Of a stretch of DNA of 64,000 nt, positions 16,835 to 25,782 are shown piece by piece. This stretch comes from Turicibacter sp. (GTDB lineage Bacteria > Bacillota_I > Bacilli_A > MOL361 > Turicibacteraceae). Below the pieces are notes generated by a model. It made no database searches. It was given only the letters and a program-made list of their open reading frames with translations, and was not told the origin of the DNA. Where the stretch lies: NCBI GenBank assembly GCA_009787345.1, contig WRGF01000219.1, positions 1 to 64,000 on the forward strand, read 5' to 3'. A program made the position numbers and the translations under genes. The number at the start of each line of letters is the position of its first letter. The first letter of the stretch is position 1.

Positions 16835-17608
16835 TTGCTGATAACGACTTCCCTGGATGAAGCCCCGCTTTTAGTGGACCAAGCCAAAAGCCTGGCAACC
16901 GCCATGAATATAGATTACACACCAAGAAACCGCAGGACGATCGGAGCCCTTCTTAAAACAGCATCCCCCCATTTATTTGTGGTAAACGCCCACCGGGGCT
17001 TAAATTATTACAATGGGGACGAACATGGGGTCTTCTTTCATCCCAACATGGCTTTTTTAAGGATTAAGCAACTTGAAAGGGGTCAAAAAGACAGTTTTGT
17101 GACGGCCTGTGGCCTTGAAGCCGGCATGCGGGTGTTTGATGCTACCATCGGCCTGGCATCGGACGCCTTAGTAGCCGCTTACGCCATTGGGCCAACAGGG
17201 CGTGTCTTTGGTGCAGAACGCAGCCGACCGGTTTATTGGCTCACCACACAAGGGCTGAAAACTTATTCCCAGTCCCATCCTGATTGGTCCGGACTGATTG
17301 GGCGCATCCAGGTTGAAAATAAAAACAACCTGGAATTATTAAAAACCTTGCCTGATAATAGCATGGATGTGGTTTATTTTGATTTCATGTTTGAAAAGAA
17401 TGTATCCACTTCCCATGGCATTCAGGTCATCCATTCCATTGCCGCAAAGGACCTTATCACCCCGGAACATGTTGCACAAGCAAAAAGGGTTGCACGCATC
17501 CGGGTCGTGGCCAAATCCGGTTACAGTGGGAATTCTTTGGAGGAATTGGGATTTAGCGTACTTAAAAAGCATAAACGCCGGAACTTTTACTTTGGCATTA
17601 TTGAATAA
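16835..17608 (+). CDS. class I SAM-dependent methyltransferase (RsmJ-like)
   Basis: 257 residues from a TTG preceded by GAAAGGGGATG; in-frame ATGs further upstream lie before the promoter and are rejected. The core has a SAM-binding glycine-rich strand ([20 protein letters not shown]), an acidic turn (VFGAERS) and DVVYFDFMF in place of the NPPY motif. It resembles the RsmJ family and the Bacillus YpiP group; RsmJ methylates 16S rRNA in enteric bacteria, but the target here is unknown. It is 14 bases before thyA and should be co-transcribed with it. Confidence 0.8.
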   Translation: MLITTSLDEAPLLVDQAKSLATAMNIDYTPRNRRTIGALLKTASPHLFVVNAHRGLNYYNGDEHGVFFHPNMAFLRIKQLERGQKDSFVTACGLEAGMRVFDATIGLASDALVAAYAIGPTGRVFGAERSRPVYWLTTQGLKTYSQSHPDWSGLIGRIQVENKNNLELLKTLPDNSMDVVYFDFMFEKNVSTSHGIQVIHSIAAKDLITPEHVAQAKRVARIRVVAKSGYSGNSLEELGFSVLKKHKRRNFYFGIIE

Positions 17609-17622
17609 AAAGGAGAGAAACC

Positions 17623-18432
17623 ATGAAAAAACATCAGGAGTATCAGTATTTGGATTTATTGACGCATATCTTGCAGCAGGGGACGCAAAAGACCGACCGG
17701 ACAGGGACGGGGACGCTTAGCTTATTTGGTTATCAGATGCGCTTTGATTTATCGGAAGGGTTCCCCCTTTTGACGACAAAAAAGGTCCATCTCAAATCCA
17801 TCATCCATGAATTGTTATGGTTCATCGCTGGGGACACGAATGTGAAATACCTTCAGGACAATGGCGTGCGGATTTGGAACGAATGGGCTGGCGAGGACGG
17901 GGAGCTTGGACCGGTTTATGGCCATCAATGGCGCAGCTGGGAAGCCAAAGACGGGCGGGTCATTGACCAGCTATCTGAGGTCATCCAGCAAATCAAGGAC
18001 AACCCAGACTCCCGCCGCCTCATCGTCAACGCCTGGAACGTGGGGGATTTGGATAAGATGGCCTTGCCCCCTTGCCACATGTTCTTCCAATTTTATGTCA
18101 ATGACGGGAAACTTTCCTGCCAGCTATACCAGCGTTCCGCGGATATGTTCTTAGGGGTCCCATTCAACATCGCCTCTTATGCGCTGCTTACTTTGATGGT
18201 TGCCCACGTGACGGGCCTTGAGCCTGGGGATTTTGTCCATACAATAGGGGATGCCCACATTTATAACGATCACATGGCGCAAGTCAAAGAGCAATTGTCC
18301 AGGGAGCCAAAAGGTTTTCCTAAGATGATGCTAAACCCGGAGATTACGTCCATCTTTGATTTTGCTTACGATGATTTCCAATTGGAGGGCTATGACCCGC
18401 ACCCACTCATTAAAGGAAAGGTAAGTGTATAA
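17623..18432 (+). CDS. thyA: thymidylate synthase, ThyA type
   Basis: 269 residues, start after AAAGGAGAGAAACC. It makes dTMP from dUMP with methylene-tetrahydrofolate, producing dihydrofolate. Landmarks: [16 protein letters not shown] near the start, [12 protein letters not shown], the catalytic cysteine in [32 protein letters not shown], and [14 protein letters not shown] at the nucleotide site. Standard length. Followed after one base by dfrA, which recycles the dihydrofolate it makes. Confidence 0.97.
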   Translation: MKKHQEYQYLDLLTHILQQGTQKTDRTGTGTLSLFGYQMRFDLSEGFPLLTTKKVHLKSIIHELLWFIAGDTNVKYLQDNGVRIWNEWAGEDGELGPVYGHQWRSWEAKDGRVIDQLSEVIQQIKDNPDSRRLIVNAWNVGDLDKMALPPCHMFFQFYVNDGKLSCQLYQRSADMFLGVPFNIASYALLTLMVAHVTGLEPGDFVHTIGDAHIYNDHMAQVKEQLSREPKGFPKMMLNPEITSIFDFAYDDFQLEGYDPHPLIKGKVSV

Positions 18433-18433
18433 T

Positions 18434-18919
18434 ATGATCTCACTCATCGTCGCCTTTGATAAAAACCGCCTGATTGGGGCTGGCAACCGCCTTCCTTGGC
18501 ATTTTCGCGAGGACCTGAAATACTTTAAGGAAACGACCATGGGCCACGATCTGCTCATGGGGAAAAATACCTTTGAATCCATCCTGTCTTACGGCAACAA
18601 GCCCCTTCCGGGGCGCCACCACTTCGTTTTGAGCCGCTCCTTGGAATACGCCCATGAGCAAGTGGATGTCGTGGCCGATTTAGAAGGTTTCCTAAAAAAT
18701 TACCCTGCTGAAAAAGAATTGTTCATTATTGGGGGAAGCAGTGTTTACACCCAGGTGCTTCCTTATGTGCAGCGCCTTTACATCACCCATGTGGAGGGGG
18801 AATATGAAGGGGACGCCTATTTTCCCGAGACCATTCCTTCCCAGTGGCAGGAAATCCGCAGCCGCCAAAGCGAGGGCTTGATGTTTGCGGTTTACGAAAG
18901 GAGCAATCCCAATGGCTAA
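18434..18919 (+). CDS. dfrA: dihydrofolate reductase
   Basis: 161 residues; start at the ATG giving MISLIVAFDKNRLIG, one base after the thyA stop (a GTG three codons upstream is possible). It reduces dihydrofolate to tetrahydrofolate with NADPH. Motifs: AGNRLPWHFREDLKYFKETT with the catalytic acidic residue, LLMGKNTFESI, LPGRHHFVLSR, and ELFIIGGSSVYTQVLPYVQRLYITHVEG with YEGDAYFPE. Its stop overlaps the acyltransferase start by 8 bases. Confidence 0.96.
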   Translation: MISLIVAFDKNRLIGAGNRLPWHFREDLKYFKETTMGHDLLMGKNTFESILSYGNKPLPGRHHFVLSRSLEYAHEQVDVVADLEGFLKNYPAEKELFIIGGSSVYTQVLPYVQRLYITHVEGEYEGDAYFPETIPSQWQEIRSRQSEGLMFAVYERSNPNG

Positions 18920-19628
18920 TATCTGGTTATGGGTCCTTTGGGCCTTCTTGGCATTTTTGGCAGTTATCCTCATCTTCGTATTGTGGCTCAACCTCAGGTT
19001 CATCCAACTGGACCGCAAATCCCAAGACGAGCGCAACCGGTTTATCTCGTGGGTCACTGGTTTTTTGATCCCCCTTATTTTTCGCATCCGTGTAAATGCT
19101 AAGGGACTGGAGTATTTGAATGGGGTTGAGCGGGCCGCATTATTTCCCAATCATCAAAGCCTGATGGATATTCCCGTCTTATTAAGCGGCGTCAAGCGCC
19201 CCCACGGTTATGTGGCAAAAAAAGAATTGGACCATATTTTCTTGATCAGTCGGGGGATGAAACTGATCCGCTGCGAGTTCATGGATCGAAAAGACCCCCG
19301 TCAATCCGTGCGGACCATTTCAAATGCCACCAAGACGGTTAAAGAGGGGCATATGATGGTTATTTTCCCAGAAGGCACCCGGGTTGTAAGGGGGGAGGAG
19401 GGGCTATTTAAAGCAGGGAGCTTCAAGATCGCCCAAAAAGCTGGCGCCGATATTTTCCCGGTGACCATCTTCAATACACCTGAAGTTTCAAAGAGATGGC
19501 CACGGATGACTACTGTTGACGTCCAAATCCACCCGCCGGTAACGCCTGAGGAATATGCTGGCCTGTCCACCGCTGAAATCGCCAAAAAAGTAGAAGCCAT
19601 CGTTAAAAATCCACTGAGGGGAAATTAG
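18912..19628 (+). CDS. plsC: 1-acyl-glycerol-3-phosphate acyltransferase
   Basis: 238 residues, ATG after GAAAGGAGCAATCCC inside the end of dfrA. It adds the second acyl chain to lysophosphatidic acid at the membrane. One N-terminal transmembrane helix (residues ~4-27) is followed by the acyltransferase motifs NHQSLMD (the NHX4D catalytic box), the FMDRKDPR region, and FPEGTR. Usual length for PlsC. Last gene of the methyltransferase-thyA-dfrA-plsC run. Confidence 0.92.
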   Translation: MANIWLWVLWAFLAFLAVILIFVLWLNLRFIQLDRKSQDERNRFISWVTGFLIPLIFRIRVNAKGLEYLNGVERAALFPNHQSLMDIPVLLSGVKRPHGYVAKKELDHIFLISRGMKLIRCEFMDRKDPRQSVRTISNATKTVKEGHMMVIFPEGTRVVRGEEGLFKAGSFKIAQKAGADIFPVTIFNTPEVSKRWPRMTTVDVQIHPPVTPEEYAGLSTAEIAKKVEAIVKNPLRGN

Positions 19629-19690
19629 GGGTATAAAATCTGTCATTCCGCAAAGACTAAGTACTGAAAATCCCGAAGGGAGGATGTCAG

Positions 19691-19915
19691 ATGCTAAAAC
19701 AAGGAAATCTCGAAGCCGTGGGCCTGCAACCGGTTAAGATCGAAGAATGGCTGGTGCTTATCCTGGTGGGCTTGATTCCGGGAATCAACCTCATTGTGAT
19801 GGGGATCTTGTCCTTTCGCAAAAAAAGCGATCCCAACCGCCGCAATTTCGCCAGGGCGGCCTTTGGTTTTTTGGTGGTCCTGACTGTCCTCCTTGTCCTT
19901 GGGTTATTTATGTGA
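19691..19915 (+). CDS. small two-helix membrane protein, unknown
   Basis: 74 residues, start after GAAGGGAGGATG. Two transmembrane helices (residues ~20-40, EEWLVLILVGLIPGINLIV, and ~55-74, FLVVLTVLLVLGLFM) are separated by a basic turn (RKKSDPNRRN). No family recognised. A second small gene begins 19 bases after its stop and the two probably share a transcript ending at the 20.1 kb terminator. Confidence 0.7.
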   Translation: MLKQGNLEAVGLQPVKIEEWLVLILVGLIPGINLIVMGILSFRKKSDPNRRNFARAAFGFLVVLTVLLVLGLFM

Positions 19916-19934
19916 ATGACTGGAGGTTCCCCTA

Positions 19935-20078
19935 ATGAAAGACACAAAAAAAAGGTACCCAGATGTCCATCTTACCCACCAAAACCCGTACTGGATGATG
20001 GGGCAGGTAGCAACCTCCCATGATTTAGGGATGGGTCAATTCGTCGGTTACCTGAATTCCGTCAAGGATTGGGAATGA
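19935..20078 (+). CDS. 47-residue hypothetical protein
   Basis: ATG preceded by TGGAGGTTCCCCTA, giving 47 codons rich in aromatic and polar residues (starts MKDTKKRYPDV, ends GYLNSVKDWE). No signal peptide or helix long enough for a membrane. The Shine-Dalgarno and its place directly after the 74-residue membrane protein and before a terminator make it likely to be translated. No function can be given. Confidence 0.55.
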   Translation: MKDTKKRYPDVHLTHQNPYWMMGQVATSHDLGMGQFVGYLNSVKDWE

Positions 20079-20115
20079 CAACTTGGGGTTGGTTGGAAGG
20101 ATGGGAAATGCCCAA

Positions 20116-20153
20116 TAAAAAAGGTGAAGCAACTAGGGGCTTCACCCTTTTTA
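20116..20153. terminator. bidirectional terminator
   Basis: AAAAAAGGTGAAGC / GCTTCACCCTTTTT hairpin between the small plus-strand genes and a convergent minus-strand gene whose stop codon lies in the T-run. Confidence 0.9.
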
Positions 20154-20438
20154 TTTGAAATTCACCACATTGGTTGCCGCTTGGGGGCAACAGGATAAAT
20201 AAGGTTCTTGTAGCTGGAAATCCCGGATAATGGTCGATTTGTAAACGACGCGGATGTTAGTGCCATAAAAACGGATGTTGTTTTGCTCCAAGTATTGGCA
20301 AGCCTGCTGCTGCATCTTGGCTGCCGTCAGGGAGGAGAAAATAGTTTTCATCGTGTCCAAGTCGACTTCCTGTTCAGTTAAAAATAGGTAAATCACAAGC
20401 CGTTTGTTTTCACAAACTATCTGATGCTGTCGAAACAT
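20151..20438 (-). CDS. hypothetical protein, 95 aa
   Basis: 95 residues with GAGGTGA at a good distance from the ATG on the minus strand. Mixed alpha/beta composition (KRLVIYLFLTEQEVDL at the start, then NIRFYGTNIRVVYKS), a CC pair near the C-terminus, no signal peptide. Not recognised. It is transcribed away from pdp, and the ~180 bases between the two starts must hold both promoters. Confidence 0.65.
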   Translation of the reverse strand: MFRQHQIVCENKRLVIYLFLTEQEVDLDTMKTIFSSLTAAKMQQQACQYLEQNNIRFYGTNIRVVYKSTIIRDFQLQEPYLSCCPQAATNVVNFK

Positions 20439-20618
20439 AAAGTCACCTCATTGCGTAAAGGTTCAAAGACAGAAGCCTCCAATTCATTCTCATCAATTTG
20501 GGGCGAAAATATTCATGTGAAATGGATTATTTTTTCTAGTGTTTAAGAAATGACAAATGGACGATGGGTTTAAGTGTATAATTAAGTAGGTAGATTCTCA
20601 TGAAATTAGGTGATGCAT

Positions 20619-21920
20619 GTGCGAATGGTAGATTTGATCCAAAAGAAGAAACAAAAGCAAGAACTTAGCCAAGAAGAGATTGACTGGCTCATCCGCGGGT
20701 ATGCCCGGCAAGAAATCCCTGAATACCAAATGTCTGCCTTTTTAATGGCAGTCTGTTTTACGGGAATGACCGCCCAGGAGCGCCTCTTTTTGACCCAAGC
20801 CATGGTAAGAAGTGGAGAGACCATCGATTTGAGCCAAATCGAAGGAATCAAGGTGGATAAGCATTCCACGGGAGGGGTCGGGGATAAGACTTCGCTGATC
20901 CTTGGACCATTGGTGGCGGCCGCCGGGGTGCCTGTGGCTAAAATGAGCGGCAGGGGACTGGGCTTTACCGGAGGGACCCTCGATAAGCTTGAGGCCATCG
21001 ATGGCATGAAAGTTGAAATCGCCATGAAGGATTTTATCCAGCAGGTCAACGACATCAAGCTTTCCATTATTGGGCAAAGCCAGGACCTGGCCCCAGCGGA
21101 CAAATACCTCTATGCCCTTCGGGATGTGACGGCGACGGTGGAGTCCATCCCTCTGATTGCTTCTTCCATTATGAGCAAGAAGCTGGCAGCCGGTGCCGAT
21201 GCCATCGTCTTGGATGTGAAGTTTGGCAATGGCGCATTTATGAAGACGCTTGATGATGCCAGGGAATTGGCCCGTACCATGGTGGAGATTGGCAAGGATG
21301 CCGGAAAAAAAACCGCTGCCCTTTTGACGGACATGAACCAGCCTCTTGGCTTTGCCATTGGCAATGCCCTTGAAGTCAAAGAAGCCATCGAAACCTTAAA
21401 AGGCAATGGGCCTAAAGACCTTCAGGAGCTTGTTTTAAGGCTAGGTGCCTGGATGTTGGTGCTGGCAGGAAAAAGCGAAACGCCCGAGGCTGCCTACGAT
21501 ACCTTAAGTGGGATACTGGATTCCGGAGCTGCCCTTTCGACCTTTAAGGAGTTTGTGAAACGGCAGGGTGGCGATGTGTCCCAGATTGACGACCCAGCCA
21601 AGCTGCCAACAGCCCGTCAGACAGTCCCTGTCATTTCAGACCAGGAAGGATTTGTGAAAAGCATTGGTGCCCAGTCCATCGGGGTTGCCGCTATGACCAT
21701 TGGGGCTGGCCGGGCCACGAAAGAGGATAGCATCGATATGGCCGTTGGCATTGTGCTGCTTAAAAAGGTAGGCGACCGGATAGCCAAGGGCGATGCCCTG
21801 GCGCTGCTTCACGTCAATGGCCAGGATTGCCAAGAGGCGCTTCGCATGTCCAGGTCAGCTTATTGTATCCAAGAAGCACCTGTTTCGGCTCCTACTTTAA
21901 TCTATGACATCATTTCCTGA
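20619..21920 (+). CDS. pdp: pyrimidine-nucleoside phosphorylase
   Basis: 433 residues from a GTG with TTAGGTGAT upstream, which gives the family-like start (M)RMVDLIQKK. It splits uridine, thymidine and deoxyuridine with phosphate. Hallmarks: the phosphate loop KHSTGGVGDKTSLILGPLVAAAG, the signature SGRGLGFTGGTLDKLEAI, and SIMSKKLAAGADAIVLDVKFG. The C-terminal alpha/beta lobe (GAGRATKEDSIDMAVGIVLL) is complete. Related to thymidine phosphorylase DeoA, but length and residues fit Pdp. Complements DeoC and DeoD. Confidence 0.95.
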   Translation: MRMVDLIQKKKQKQELSQEEIDWLIRGYARQEIPEYQMSAFLMAVCFTGMTAQERLFLTQAMVRSGETIDLSQIEGIKVDKHSTGGVGDKTSLILGPLVAAAGVPVAKMSGRGLGFTGGTLDKLEAIDGMKVEIAMKDFIQQVNDIKLSIIGQSQDLAPADKYLYALRDVTATVESIPLIASSIMSKKLAAGADAIVLDVKFGNGAFMKTLDDARELARTMVEIGKDAGKKTAALLTDMNQPLGFAIGNALEVKEAIETLKGNGPKDLQELVLRLGAWMLVLAGKSETPEAAYDTLSGILDSGAALSTFKEFVKRQGGDVSQIDDPAKLPTARQTVPVISDQEGFVKSIGAQSIGVAAMTIGAGRATKEDSIDMAVGIVLLKKVGDRIAKGDALALLHVNGQDCQEALRMSRSAYCIQEAPVSAPTLIYDIIS

Positions 21921-21963
21921 TTTAGGCTATAATTGATGTGACAAAAAACTAACGGCCCCAAGC

Positions 21964-21996
21964 AAAAAAGCCATTTCCCCGGAAGTGGCTTTTTTC
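21964..21996 (+). terminator. intrinsic terminator after pdp
   Basis: AAAAAAGCCAtTTCC / GGAAgTGGCTTTTTT hairpin. The following ~200 bases before dacF contain no gene; no forespore promoter matched well enough there to call. Confidence 0.9.
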
Positions 21997-22195
21997 GTCC
22001 CCATTTTATGGGATGGACTAAAAACACCCAAAATCCGAAGGGTACTGCAAATAAATGACAAAAAGCCTGGAATCTTGCTTCCGAAAAACGAAGGAGGGGT
22101 TAGCATAAAGCCGTAAAATTGTCTGGTTTCGTTATAAAGCCCCCGTCGGTTTCATATTTGTTAATAAACACGAACAAGAAACCGAGGTGTAATCA

Positions 22196-23362
22196 ATGAA
22201 AAGTAAAAAAATAGTCGCAGGATTGCTGGTAGCGCTCATCTTGAATCCGGTGGGCTGGGTGCCGGTGCGGGCGGAAGGCCTGACCAATGATGCCAAGTCC
22301 GCCATCTTAATGGAAGTGGAAACGGGGAAAATCTTATACGAAACCAACATGAACGTCCAGCTGGAACCTGCTTCCATGACGAAAATGATGGGAATGTATT
22401 TAGTGATGGAAGCCATTGAGAACGGGGTGGTGGGGTGGCAGGATAAACTCCGTGTCAGCGAACATGCAGCCTCCCTTGGCGGATCCCAGATCTTCTTGGC
22501 GCCGGGGGAAGAGATGAGCGTCGAGGATTTATTCAAGAGTGTAGCCATCGCTTCCGCCAATGATTCCATTACTGCCTTAGGGGAACGGGTCGCCGGCTCT
22601 GAAGAACGCTTTGTTGAAATGATGAACGAGAAGGCCAAAACCCTGGGGATGATCAACACGGTCTTTAAAAACCCAACCGGCTTGCCGGCAGACGGGCATG
22701 TCACCACCGCTTATGACATGGCCATCCTTGCCAGGGCGCTCATCCAGGACTTCCCTGACATCACCCGCTTCACGTCCATGTACGAAGATTTTCTCCGCAC
22801 GGACAGGGAAACGCCATCCTGGTTGGTCAACACCAATAAATTATTGAAAGCAAACCTTGGGGTCGACGGGCTGAAAACCGGTTATACACAGCGTGCAGGC
22901 TACAACCTGACAGCGACTGCCATGAGGGATGGGATGCGGGTCGTCACCGTCGTCATGGGAGCCACCAAGTCAACGGTCCGCAATGAAGAAACTTCCGTCC
23001 TCATTAGCCATGCCTTCGACAGCTACCAGTTGGTCCGGAAGGTGGATCTGGATGTGGTGGTCGAAAAAGGCTATAACATGCTTGCCAAAAACCGCCAGTT
23101 CGACGTGGTGACCATGGACTCCATCAGCGTCCTGAAAAACCGCGCCGCCGCTGAGGAAGAAACCCGCCACGAAATTGAGCTCTTCCCGGATGTGGAGCTT
23201 CCCATCGAGCCAGGGACCGAAGTCGGCCAGCTGCGCTATTTCTACAATGGCGAGGAATACCGTGTCATCGGCCTGACTGTTTCTGAAACGGTTGAAAAAA
23301 ATAGTTTCCTAGGCTTGTTTGCCTATATGGTTTCCCAGCTGCTTTTTGGGCAGCAACAATAA
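22196..23362 (+). CDS. dacF: D-alanyl-D-alanine carboxypeptidase DacF
   Basis: 388 residues, start after GAGGTGTAATCA. Signal peptide (residues 1-27) then the serine DD-peptidase triad: SMTK (Ser60-Lys63), SAN (120-122) and KTG in VDGLKTGYTQ. A PBP5-like C-terminal beta domain and a hydrophobic end (SFLGLFAYMVSQLLFG) anchor it. In B. subtilis dacF lies just upstream of spoIIAA and is expressed in the forespore, where it trims cortex peptide cross-links; the same order holds here. It ends at its own terminator. Confidence 0.93.
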   Translation: MKSKKIVAGLLVALILNPVGWVPVRAEGLTNDAKSAILMEVETGKILYETNMNVQLEPASMTKMMGMYLVMEAIENGVVGWQDKLRVSEHAASLGGSQIFLAPGEEMSVEDLFKSVAIASANDSITALGERVAGSEERFVEMMNEKAKTLGMINTVFKNPTGLPADGHVTTAYDMAILARALIQDFPDITRFTSMYEDFLRTDRETPSWLVNTNKLLKANLGVDGLKTGYTQRAGYNLTATAMRDGMRVVTVVMGATKSTVRNEETSVLISHAFDSYQLVRKVDLDVVVEKGYNMLAKNRQFDVVTMDSISVLKNRAAAEEETRHEIELFPDVELPIEPGTEVGQLRYFYNGEEYRVIGLTVSETVEKNSFLGLFAYMVSQLLFGQQQ

Positions 23363-23367
23363 TCGGA

Positions 23368-23411
23368 GCAAAATCCCCGGCCAAGATGCATGGGGATTCT
23401 GCTTTTTTTTT
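23368..23411 (+). terminator. intrinsic terminator after dacF
   Basis: GCAAAATCCCC / GGGGATTcTGC hairpin followed by nine T, separating dacF from the spoIIA promoter region. Confidence 0.85.
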
Positions 23412-23415
23412 GCCA

Positions 23416-23490
23416 CTTTGACAAATGTCATTTTAATCTGTGGAATTGCCTGTTTGCAATCGGTTGGAGTTTCCCCCTATTATTGTCGAA
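23416..23490 (+). promoter_or_regulatory. Spo0A boxes upstream of spoIIAA
   Basis: TTTGTCAAAG on the minus strand (23416-23425) and TTGTCGAA on the plus strand (23483-23490) match the 0A-box TTTGTCRAA. In B. subtilis Spo0A~P activates the sigma-H promoter of spoIIA from such boxes. I could not place a good sigma-H promoter; a weak sigma-A-like pair (TTGACA at 23419-23424, TGGAAT 17 bases on) overlaps the first box. Confidence 0.6.
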
Positions 23491-23608
23491 GGCCTGTCAG
23501 ATGGCATAAGAAAAAGGTAAAATTGAATCAAGGAACAAAGAGGCTGCCGCCAAGTCCGGTACGATTAAGCCAAAGCCTTCAGCATCAACACAAAGAAAGG
23601 GGAATTTT

Positions 23609-23962
23609 ATGAGTATAACCGTATCGCTGCATTCAGAAAACCAGGTTTTATTCGTCAACCTCAGCGGGGAGTTGGACCACCATACGTCGGGCACCCTTCG
23701 AAACCGCTTAAATGAGGTGATGGAAAATTCAAATATCAGGCATCTTGTCTTTAACCTTAAACAGCTGGACTTTATGGACAGTTCGGGGATTGGCATTATT
23801 TTGGGCCGCTACAATCAAGTAAAAAAAGACAATGGGTCGGTAATGGTATTGGGCCTTCGCCCATTGGTAAAGAAAACATTTGAAATGTCTGGCCTTTCCC
23901 AAATCATCAAAATTGTTGATGACGAAGTGGAAGCGGCAGAAATTATAAGGGGGATTGCTTAA
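23609..23962 (+). CDS. spoIIAA: anti-sigma F factor antagonist SpoIIAA
   Basis: 117 residues, start after GAAAGGGGAATTTT. STAS-domain protein that, when dephosphorylated, binds SpoIIAB and frees sigma F in the forespore. The phosphorylation loop is DFMDSSGIGIILGRY with the serine at position 58, matching Ser58 of B. subtilis. First gene of the tight spoIIAA-spoIIAB-sigF operon; one base separates its stop from spoIIAB. Confidence 0.96.
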   Translation: MSITVSLHSENQVLFVNLSGELDHHTSGTLRNRLNEVMENSNIRHLVFNLKQLDFMDSSGIGIILGRYNQVKKDNGSVMVLGLRPLVKKTFEMSGLSQIIKIVDDEVEAAEIIRGIA

Positions 23963-23963
23963 T

Positions 23964-24416
23964 ATGACCAACGAAATCAATTTGACCTTTCCAGCGAAAA
24001 GCATCAATGAGGGGTTTGCGCGCCTTGTCATCATGGGCTTCATTGCCCCCCTTGACCCAAGTTCCCAAGAACTGACGGAAATCAAGACCGTTGTGTCCGA
24101 AGCGGTGACCAATGCCATCATCCACGGTTATGAAAGCGATGAAAATGGCGTCATCGACCTAAAAGCCAGCCTTGAGGGGAATAAACTCCGGGTGACTGTT
24201 TCTGACCGTGGCCGCGGGATTGAAAATGTGGAAGAGGCGAAGCAGCCGCTATTTACGACAAAAGCGGATGAAGAGCGCAGCGGGCTTGGGTTTATGATTA
24301 TGGAGTCATTCACCGATGCCTTCGAAGTGAGCTCATCCGTGAGCCAGGGGACCTCCATAACATTTGAGAAGGTCCTCTTATGCGACCAATCCAGCGACGA
24401 AGGAATCGCTTCTTAA
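23964..24416 (+). CDS. spoIIAB: anti-sigma F factor SpoIIAB (kinase)
   Basis: 150 residues; ATG one base after spoIIAA with AAGGGGG upstream. It holds sigma F inactive and phosphorylates SpoIIAA. GHKL ATPase boxes: N-box EAVTNAIIHGYE, G1 DRGRGIENV, and GLGFMIMESFTDA. Length fits the family. Operon partner of SpoIIAA and SigF. Confidence 0.96.
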   Translation: MTNEINLTFPAKSINEGFARLVIMGFIAPLDPSSQELTEIKTVVSEAVTNAIIHGYESDENGVIDLKASLEGNKLRVTVSDRGRGIENVEEAKQPLFTTKADEERSGLGFMIMESFTDAFEVSSSVSQGTSITFEKVLLCDQSSDEGIAS

Positions 24417-24441
24417 AACCAGTTAAAGCGAGGGTGCCCTT

Positions 24442-25152
24442 ATGGAAAAAAATGAGATTAGAGAACTGATCCAAAAATCCCAAAGCGGCGACGAAGAAGC
24501 CAAGTTGATCCTTGTCATGAACCACATGGACCTGGTTTGGTCCGTCGTCCACAAATTTACCCATATGGAAGTGGAAAAAGATGACCTCTTCCAAATTGGC
24601 TGCATGGGGCTCTTAAAAGCCATCAACCAGTTTGACCCGAGCTATGAGACGACGCTTTCCACCTATGCTATCCCTTTGATCATCGGAGAGATAAAAGCAT
24701 TTGTCCGGGAACAAAACCCCATTAAAATCAGCCGTAGCATCAAAAGCAACCTGCACCGCATCCAAGAGGCCAGGGACCGGCTTACCAAGCGCTTTGAACG
24801 GGAACCGACTATTAAGGAGCTTTCCAGGGAAACGGAATTGACGGAAGAGCAGATTATCCTTGCGCTCAACGCGCCGATGAATGTAGCTTCCCTTGACAAT
24901 TACGAGCGTGAGGACATGCCGATGATTGAGCGTATCCCTGACCATAACGAGGGCATGAAGCTGGATCAAAAAATTGTACTGAAACAATTGGTTTCCACGT
25001 TGAACCCCATCGAAAAGATGCTTATTTATTTAAGGTTTGACCTGGGGTACACCCAGTCAGAGGTGGCAAAAAGGTTGGAAATCAACCAAGTGGCGGTTTC
25101 GCGGCTTGAAAAAAAGGTGCTGAACGACTTAAAAGATAAAATGACAGTGTGA
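24442..25152 (+). CDS. sigF: RNA polymerase sigma-F factor
   Basis: 236 residues, start after GCGAGGGTGCCC. First forespore-specific sigma factor. Region 2 (HMDLVWSVVHKFTHMEVEKD then DLFQIGCMGLLKAINQFDPS), region 3 (FEREPTIKELSRETELTEEQ) and region 4 helix-turn-helix (GYTQSEVAKRLEINQVAVSR) are all present, without a long N-terminal region 1, as usual for sporulation sigma factors. Last gene of spoIIA; a terminator overlaps its stop codon. Confidence 0.96.
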   Translation: MEKNEIRELIQKSQSGDEEAKLILVMNHMDLVWSVVHKFTHMEVEKDDLFQIGCMGLLKAINQFDPSYETTLSTYAIPLIIGEIKAFVREQNPIKISRSIKSNLHRIQEARDRLTKRFEREPTIKELSRETELTEEQIILALNAPMNVASLDNYEREDMPMIERIPDHNEGMKLDQKIVLKQLVSTLNPIEKMLIYLRFDLGYTQSEVAKRLEINQVAVSRLEKKVLNDLKDKMTV

Positions 25153-25181
25153 AAATCTTCGCACTGTCATTTTATTTTTTT
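25138..25181 (+). terminator. intrinsic terminator of spoIIA
   Basis: AAAATGACAGTG / CACTGTCATTTT hairpin and a T-rich tail; its 5' arm lies in the end of sigF. Confidence 0.9.
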
Positions 25182-25188
25182 ATTTGGC

Positions 25189-25218
25189 TCATAAATTCCA
25201 ATTAAAATCCTCATATTA
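25189..25218 (+). promoter_or_regulatory. sigma-G/F-like promoter of spoVA
   Basis: TCATA (25189-25193), 18-base spacer, CATATTA (25212-25218), against the sigma-G consensus GHATR-N18-CATnnTA: the -10 is perfect and the -35 misses one base. The spoVA operon is sigma-G dependent in Bacillus. Confidence 0.55.
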
Positions 25219-25260
25219 GTAAAGAATATCCCCCAATGACTTTATGATATGAGGATCGTG

Positions 25261-25767
25261 ATGGCCATGAAGACGAAACAGTACGATGATATTATCAAGG
25301 AATGCCAGGTAAAGCCCAAGTACATCCACAATATGTTGATTTCCTTTTTTTTCGGTGGGGCTATTTGCCTGGTGGGGCAGCTGCTTACCGAAATGTATGT
25401 CCATTGGTTCGGCATCGTCCGTGACACATCCACGACTTTGTCAATCGTCTCCCTGATTTTGCTAACCACCTTGTTTACAGGATTTGGCGTTTATGACCGG
25501 TTTGGGCAGATAGCCAAGGCCGGCGCTTTTGTGCCCATTACAGGCTTTGCCAATTCCCTTACGTCGGCGGCCCTCGAAAGCAAGCATGAGGGGATTATTC
25601 TAGGCATTGCCTCCAATCTGATGCGCCTTGCCGGCGCGGTCATCGTCTTTTCAATTGTATCTGCGTATGTGTTCGGCATTATCCGCTATGTGCTGTCTGA
25701 GTTTGGTTTCGTGCCGGAGCTGGAGCATATCTCATATTTGGCACAGCAGATTGAGCTTTATATTTAA
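25261..25767 (+). CDS. spoVAC: stage V sporulation protein AC
   Basis: 168 residues; start at the ATG six bases after TGAGG (upstream and downstream in-frame ATGs exist at 25249 and 25267). Integral membrane protein with about four helices (MLISFFFGGAICLVGQLL, LSIVSLILLTTLFTGFGVYD, and others). SpoVAC forms the inner-membrane channel used to take dipicolinic acid into the spore and release it on germination. Followed after 15 bases by spoVAD. Confidence 0.94.
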   Translation: MAMKTKQYDDIIKECQVKPKYIHNMLISFFFGGAICLVGQLLTEMYVHWFGIVRDTSTTLSIVSLILLTTLFTGFGVYDRFGQIAKAGAFVPITGFANSLTSAALESKHEGIILGIASNLMRLAGAVIVFSIVSAYVFGIIRYVLSEFGFVPELEHISYLAQQIELYI

Positions 25768-25782
25768 GGGGAGGACCGCTAC

